A stretch of 64,000 bases of DNA, from positions 3,380,539 to 3,444,538 of the forward strand of contig NZ_AP028032.1 in NCBI RefSeq assembly GCF_030296935.1. Reading direction: 5' to 3'. The position numbers were made by a program, and so were the translations under genes. The notes below the pieces were generated by a model that was given only the letters and a program-made list of their open reading frames with translations, searched no databases and was not told the DNA's origin. The DNA is from Coprobacter fastidiosus (GTDB lineage: Bacteria > Bacteroidota > Bacteroidia > Bacteroidales > Coprobacteraceae). Shown piece by piece: positions 61,625 through 64,000 of the stretch (positions are counted from its first letter, which is position 1; the number at the start of each line of letters is the position of its first letter).

Positions 61625-62761
61625 ATGATGAAATCTATATGTCGGTTTTGTTTATATATTTTTATTGTTCTTTTTCTATTCCCTTTTTCTGCATATACTC
61701 AGGCTTCGGGAAAGAAATTCGTTGTTGTGATTGATGCCGGACACGGAGGAAAAGATCCGGGAGCAATAGGACGAATAATCCGGGAAAAAAATATAAATTT
61801 GGGTATTGCTTTGAAATTAGGTGCACTTATTCGGGAAAATCATCCAGATGTAAAGGTTGTATATACTCGTGATCGTGATATTTTCGTAGAATTACAGCAA
61901 CGAGCGAATATTGCAAATCGTGTTAAGGCCGATCTTTTTATTTCTATACACACCAATTCTGCCACAAATCGTTCCGCTTACGGGACAGAAACCTATACTT
62001 TAGGTTTGGCGAGAACAGAAGAAAATTTGAGGGTAGCTAAACGGGAAAATTCGGTAATTCTTCTGGAAGATGATTTCTCTAAACGTTATGAAGGCTTTGA
62101 TCCGAACTCTACCGAATCTTATATTATGTTTGAGTTTTTGCAGGATAAACATCTTGAACAAAGCATTAATCTTGCTTCTTCTATACAAAGGCAGTTTAAG
62201 AATTCGGCGAAAAGAGTTGATCGGGGGGTGCGTCAAGCAGGATTTCTTGTATTGCGTAATACAGGTATGCCGAGTGTCCTTATAGAGGTAGGGTATATAT
62301 CCAATAGGAATGAAGAGGCTTATCTTGCATCGGAAAAGGGACAGTTGCAGATGGCAAAATCTATTTATAATGCCTTTTGTGACTATAAATCGGATTGTGA
62401 TCGAAAACAAGGTGCTGTCATAAGCAGAAATAGAGCAAAAGAAAAGACGGATTCGTCGCTTCGGAATGAGAATCGAACAATTGTCGCGACAAAAACAGAT
62501 TCGGAAAAGAGTTCGGTATCTTCCGGTAGCGGAATTGTATATAAAATACAGATCATGGTTTCACCTAAAAAGTACGGAGAAAAGAATTCCTGCTTTAAAG
62601 GTCTTTCTCCTGTGTCATATTATCGGGAAAACGGATTATATAAATATACTTATGGGGAAACAACCGATCGGAAAAAATTGTTACAAGAATTACCAAGAGC
62701 TCGGAAATTATTTAAAGACGCTTTTATTGTTTCTTTTAAGGATGGTGTAAAAGTGAAATAA
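61625..62761 (+). CDS. N-acetylmuramoyl-L-alanine amidase, AmiC type, with C-terminal SPOR-like domain
   Basis: Start at 61625 (or the adjacent ATG at 61628) gives a signal peptide up to AYTQA. The Amidase_3 domain spans about 30-260: VVVIDAGHGGKDPGAIGR (zinc His), REKNINLGIALKLGALI, DLFISIHTNSATNRSAYGTE (zinc His) and MPSVLIEVGYISNRNEE (catalytic Glu). After a charged linker, YKIQIMVSPKKYGEKN and KYTYGETTDRKKLLQELPRA suggest a SPOR-type glycan-binding domain. It cleaves peptide side chains from peptidoglycan during cell separation. It precedes the MCE gene. Confidence 0.92.
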   Translation: MMKSICRFCLYIFIVLFLFPFSAYTQASGKKFVVVIDAGHGGKDPGAIGRIIREKNINLGIALKLGALIRENHPDVKVVYTRDRDIFVELQQRANIANRVKADLFISIHTNSATNRSAYGTETYTLGLARTEENLRVAKRENSVILLEDDFSKRYEGFDPNSTESYIMFEFLQDKHLEQSINLASSIQRQFKNSAKRVDRGVRQAGFLVLRNTGMPSVLIEVGYISNRNEEAYLASEKGQLQMAKSIYNAFCDYKSDCDRKQGAVISRNRAKEKTDSSLRNENRTIVATKTDSEKSSVSSGSGIVYKIQIMVSPKKYGEKNSCFKGLSPVSYYRENGLYKYTYGETTDRKKLLQELPRARKLFKDAFIVSFKDGVKVK

Positions 62762-62861
62762 AAGACGAACGGAGATATTAAAATAAACTGCAGATCGAGA
62801 AGCAGAAACAATGAACTTGTTCGATGGATTATGTCGAGGTGCAGTGTTTAGAGATTAAAAT

Positions 62862-63758
62862 ATGAAAAAGCTTTTTACAAAAGAGGTCAAAATTGCGCTT
62901 GCCGTGTTGATAAGTGCTGTTATTTTGGTGGTAGGTATAGAGTATTTGAAAGGCATTAACTTGATGAAGCCTACCAATTATTATTACATAGAGTATAAAA
63001 ATGTGACAGGATTAACCGTTTCCACCCCTGTTGTGATCGATGGTTTTAAAGTCGGTTTAGTGCGAGAGATTAATTATAATTATGATAAACCGGGAACTGT
63101 AACCGTTGAAGTGAGTTTGGATAATCAGTTGAAAGTCCCTTCGGGAAGCAAAGCCGTGTTAATGGTTGATTTCTTGGGTACGGCAACAATCGATTTGCGG
63201 TTGAATAAGTACGTAAGTACTTATCATTCGGCAGGTGATGTGTTGATCGGAGAGAATGCTCCCGATATGTTGGGCAGTATTCAAAATAATGTACTCCCGC
63301 AATTAACGGCCATGCTTCCTAAAATAGATACAATTCTTACAGGAATACAGACAATTGTGACCAATCCGGCTTTATCCGAATCAATAGATCACTTGAATCG
63401 TATTACTGCTGATCTGGAGGTTTCTTCTAAAAAACTTTCTCATATTATGGATAAGGATATGCCTCCTATTTTAGCAAATGTTACCGGTATAACAGAAAAT
63501 GTAAATGAATTTTCATCCCAGTTGAACGAATTGGATTTGAAGAAAACAGTAGTTTCGGTCGATTCTACATTATTAGGTTTGCAGAGCATTACGAATAAGT
63601 TGAATAATAACGATAATACATTAGGATTGCTTCTTAATGACAAACAGTTATATGACGGTTTGTTGAATACGGTAGGAAGTGCAGATTCTTTGTTGATAGA
63701 CTTAAGATTGAACCCTAAAAGGTATGTTCATTTTTCATTATTCGGAAGGAAAAAATAA
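62862..63758 (+). CDS. MCE/MlaD-family lipid-transport protein
   Basis: 298 residues: N-terminal transmembrane helix (IALAVLISAVILVVGIEYL), then an MCE domain about 35-120 (YYYIEYKNVTGLTVSTPVVI, GFKVGLVREINYNYDKPGTV, LMVDFLGTATIDLRL), then a long helical tail (VLPQLTAMLPKIDTILTGIQ onward) ending RYVHFSLFGRKK. Such proteins form periplasmic hexameric rings that carry phospholipids between membranes. The usual Mla ATPase and permease partners are not in the window. One hundred bases separate it from the amidase. Confidence 0.9.
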   Translation: MKKLFTKEVKIALAVLISAVILVVGIEYLKGINLMKPTNYYYIEYKNVTGLTVSTPVVIDGFKVGLVREINYNYDKPGTVTVEVSLDNQLKVPSGSKAVLMVDFLGTATIDLRLNKYVSTYHSAGDVLIGENAPDMLGSIQNNVLPQLTAMLPKIDTILTGIQTIVTNPALSESIDHLNRITADLEVSSKKLSHIMDKDMPPILANVTGITENVNEFSSQLNELDLKKTVVSVDSTLLGLQSITNKLNNNDNTLGLLLNDKQLYDGLLNTVGSADSLLIDLRLNPKRYVHFSLFGRKK

Positions 63759-64000
63759 ATCTTATTATTTAGAATCAATATAAATAATTGGTTTTTGTAA
63801 TAATTTTGAAATAAGAACTTGAAAGTATTTAGCAGCAAAGGAATTCTATTGGAATATTATTTTTCTTTGTCGTTTGTTTTGAGTTTGTATTTCTTATTAA
63901 TATGTTGATTTACAGTTTGATAATATGTTGAAATTGCAGTCTTTAATAGGGGAGAAATAAGGTGTCGATAACTAGCTGCAAGACAGTATATTATATTCTT
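63759..64000. other. AT-rich region at the window end
   Basis: No gene begins here. It may be the leader of a gene beyond the window. Confidence 0.4.

Overview
The window is a chromosomal segment of a low-G+C member of the Bacteroidales. The evidence is a set of promoter-like sites fitting the Bacteroidetes pattern TTTG-N19-21-TAnnTTTG, Mfa/Fim-type fimbrial genes, a TonB-dependent receptor, a family S46 dipeptidyl-peptidase, GldB and DUF3575/DUF3868 proteins, and a tmRNA whose tag reads GENNYALAA (as I recall it for Porphyromonas). Genus is not resolvable by eye; a Porphyromonadaceae/Barnesiellaceae-like gut bacterium is my guess.

Layout. 1-3.8 kb: end of an RND efflux operon (adaptor cut by the window edge, then the pump). 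3.8-11 kb, minus strand: a lipoprotein with two similar modules, an S46 dipeptidyl-peptidase translationally coupled to an outer-membrane receptor, and a GH29 alpha-L-fucosidase. 11.1-18.3 kb, plus strand: housekeeping genes (DUF695, DUF1599, MauE/DoxX-like membrane protein, tpiA, SPOR protein, folE), a four-tRNA cluster (2 Gly, 2 Leu), plsC-like acyltransferase, tRNA-Gln and a HAD phosphatase. 18.9-28 kb: a six-gene fimbrial operon ending in a very large tip protein with BACON-like modules. 28.1-35.8 kb: a LytS/LytR-type two-component system divergent from a complete tripartite RND efflux operon, with a paired direct-repeat operator between them. 36.5-43 kb: an OmpA-family protein, a FetAB-type ABC exporter, an orphan sigma factor preceded by interlocked inverted repeats, tmRNA, holB and metF. 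43.1-50.2 kb: a polysaccharide lyase, a thioredoxin-like protein, a clan GH-D glycosidase and two unknown proteins. 50.6-54 kb: a hybrid sensor kinase and a secreted protein built of ten 60-bp repeats. 54.3-57.9 kb: a three-subunit acyl-CoA carboxylase operon of clearly higher G+C than its surroundings. 58.2-63.8 kb: small winged-helix protein, a 47-residue membrane peptide, yaaA, aroE, gldB, then a divergent amidase and an MCE protein.

Structure outside genes is plentiful: dispersed palindromic elements sharing an end related to AGAGCCTGTTTAA, two copies of a small-RNA-like unit with compensatory changes in the terminator stem, a 39-bp perfect dispersed repeat, many strong hairpin terminators, and the interlocked repeats upstream of the sigma factor. 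No CRISPR array, phage or intact insertion sequence was seen. All family calls come from reading the sequence; none has been checked against a database.
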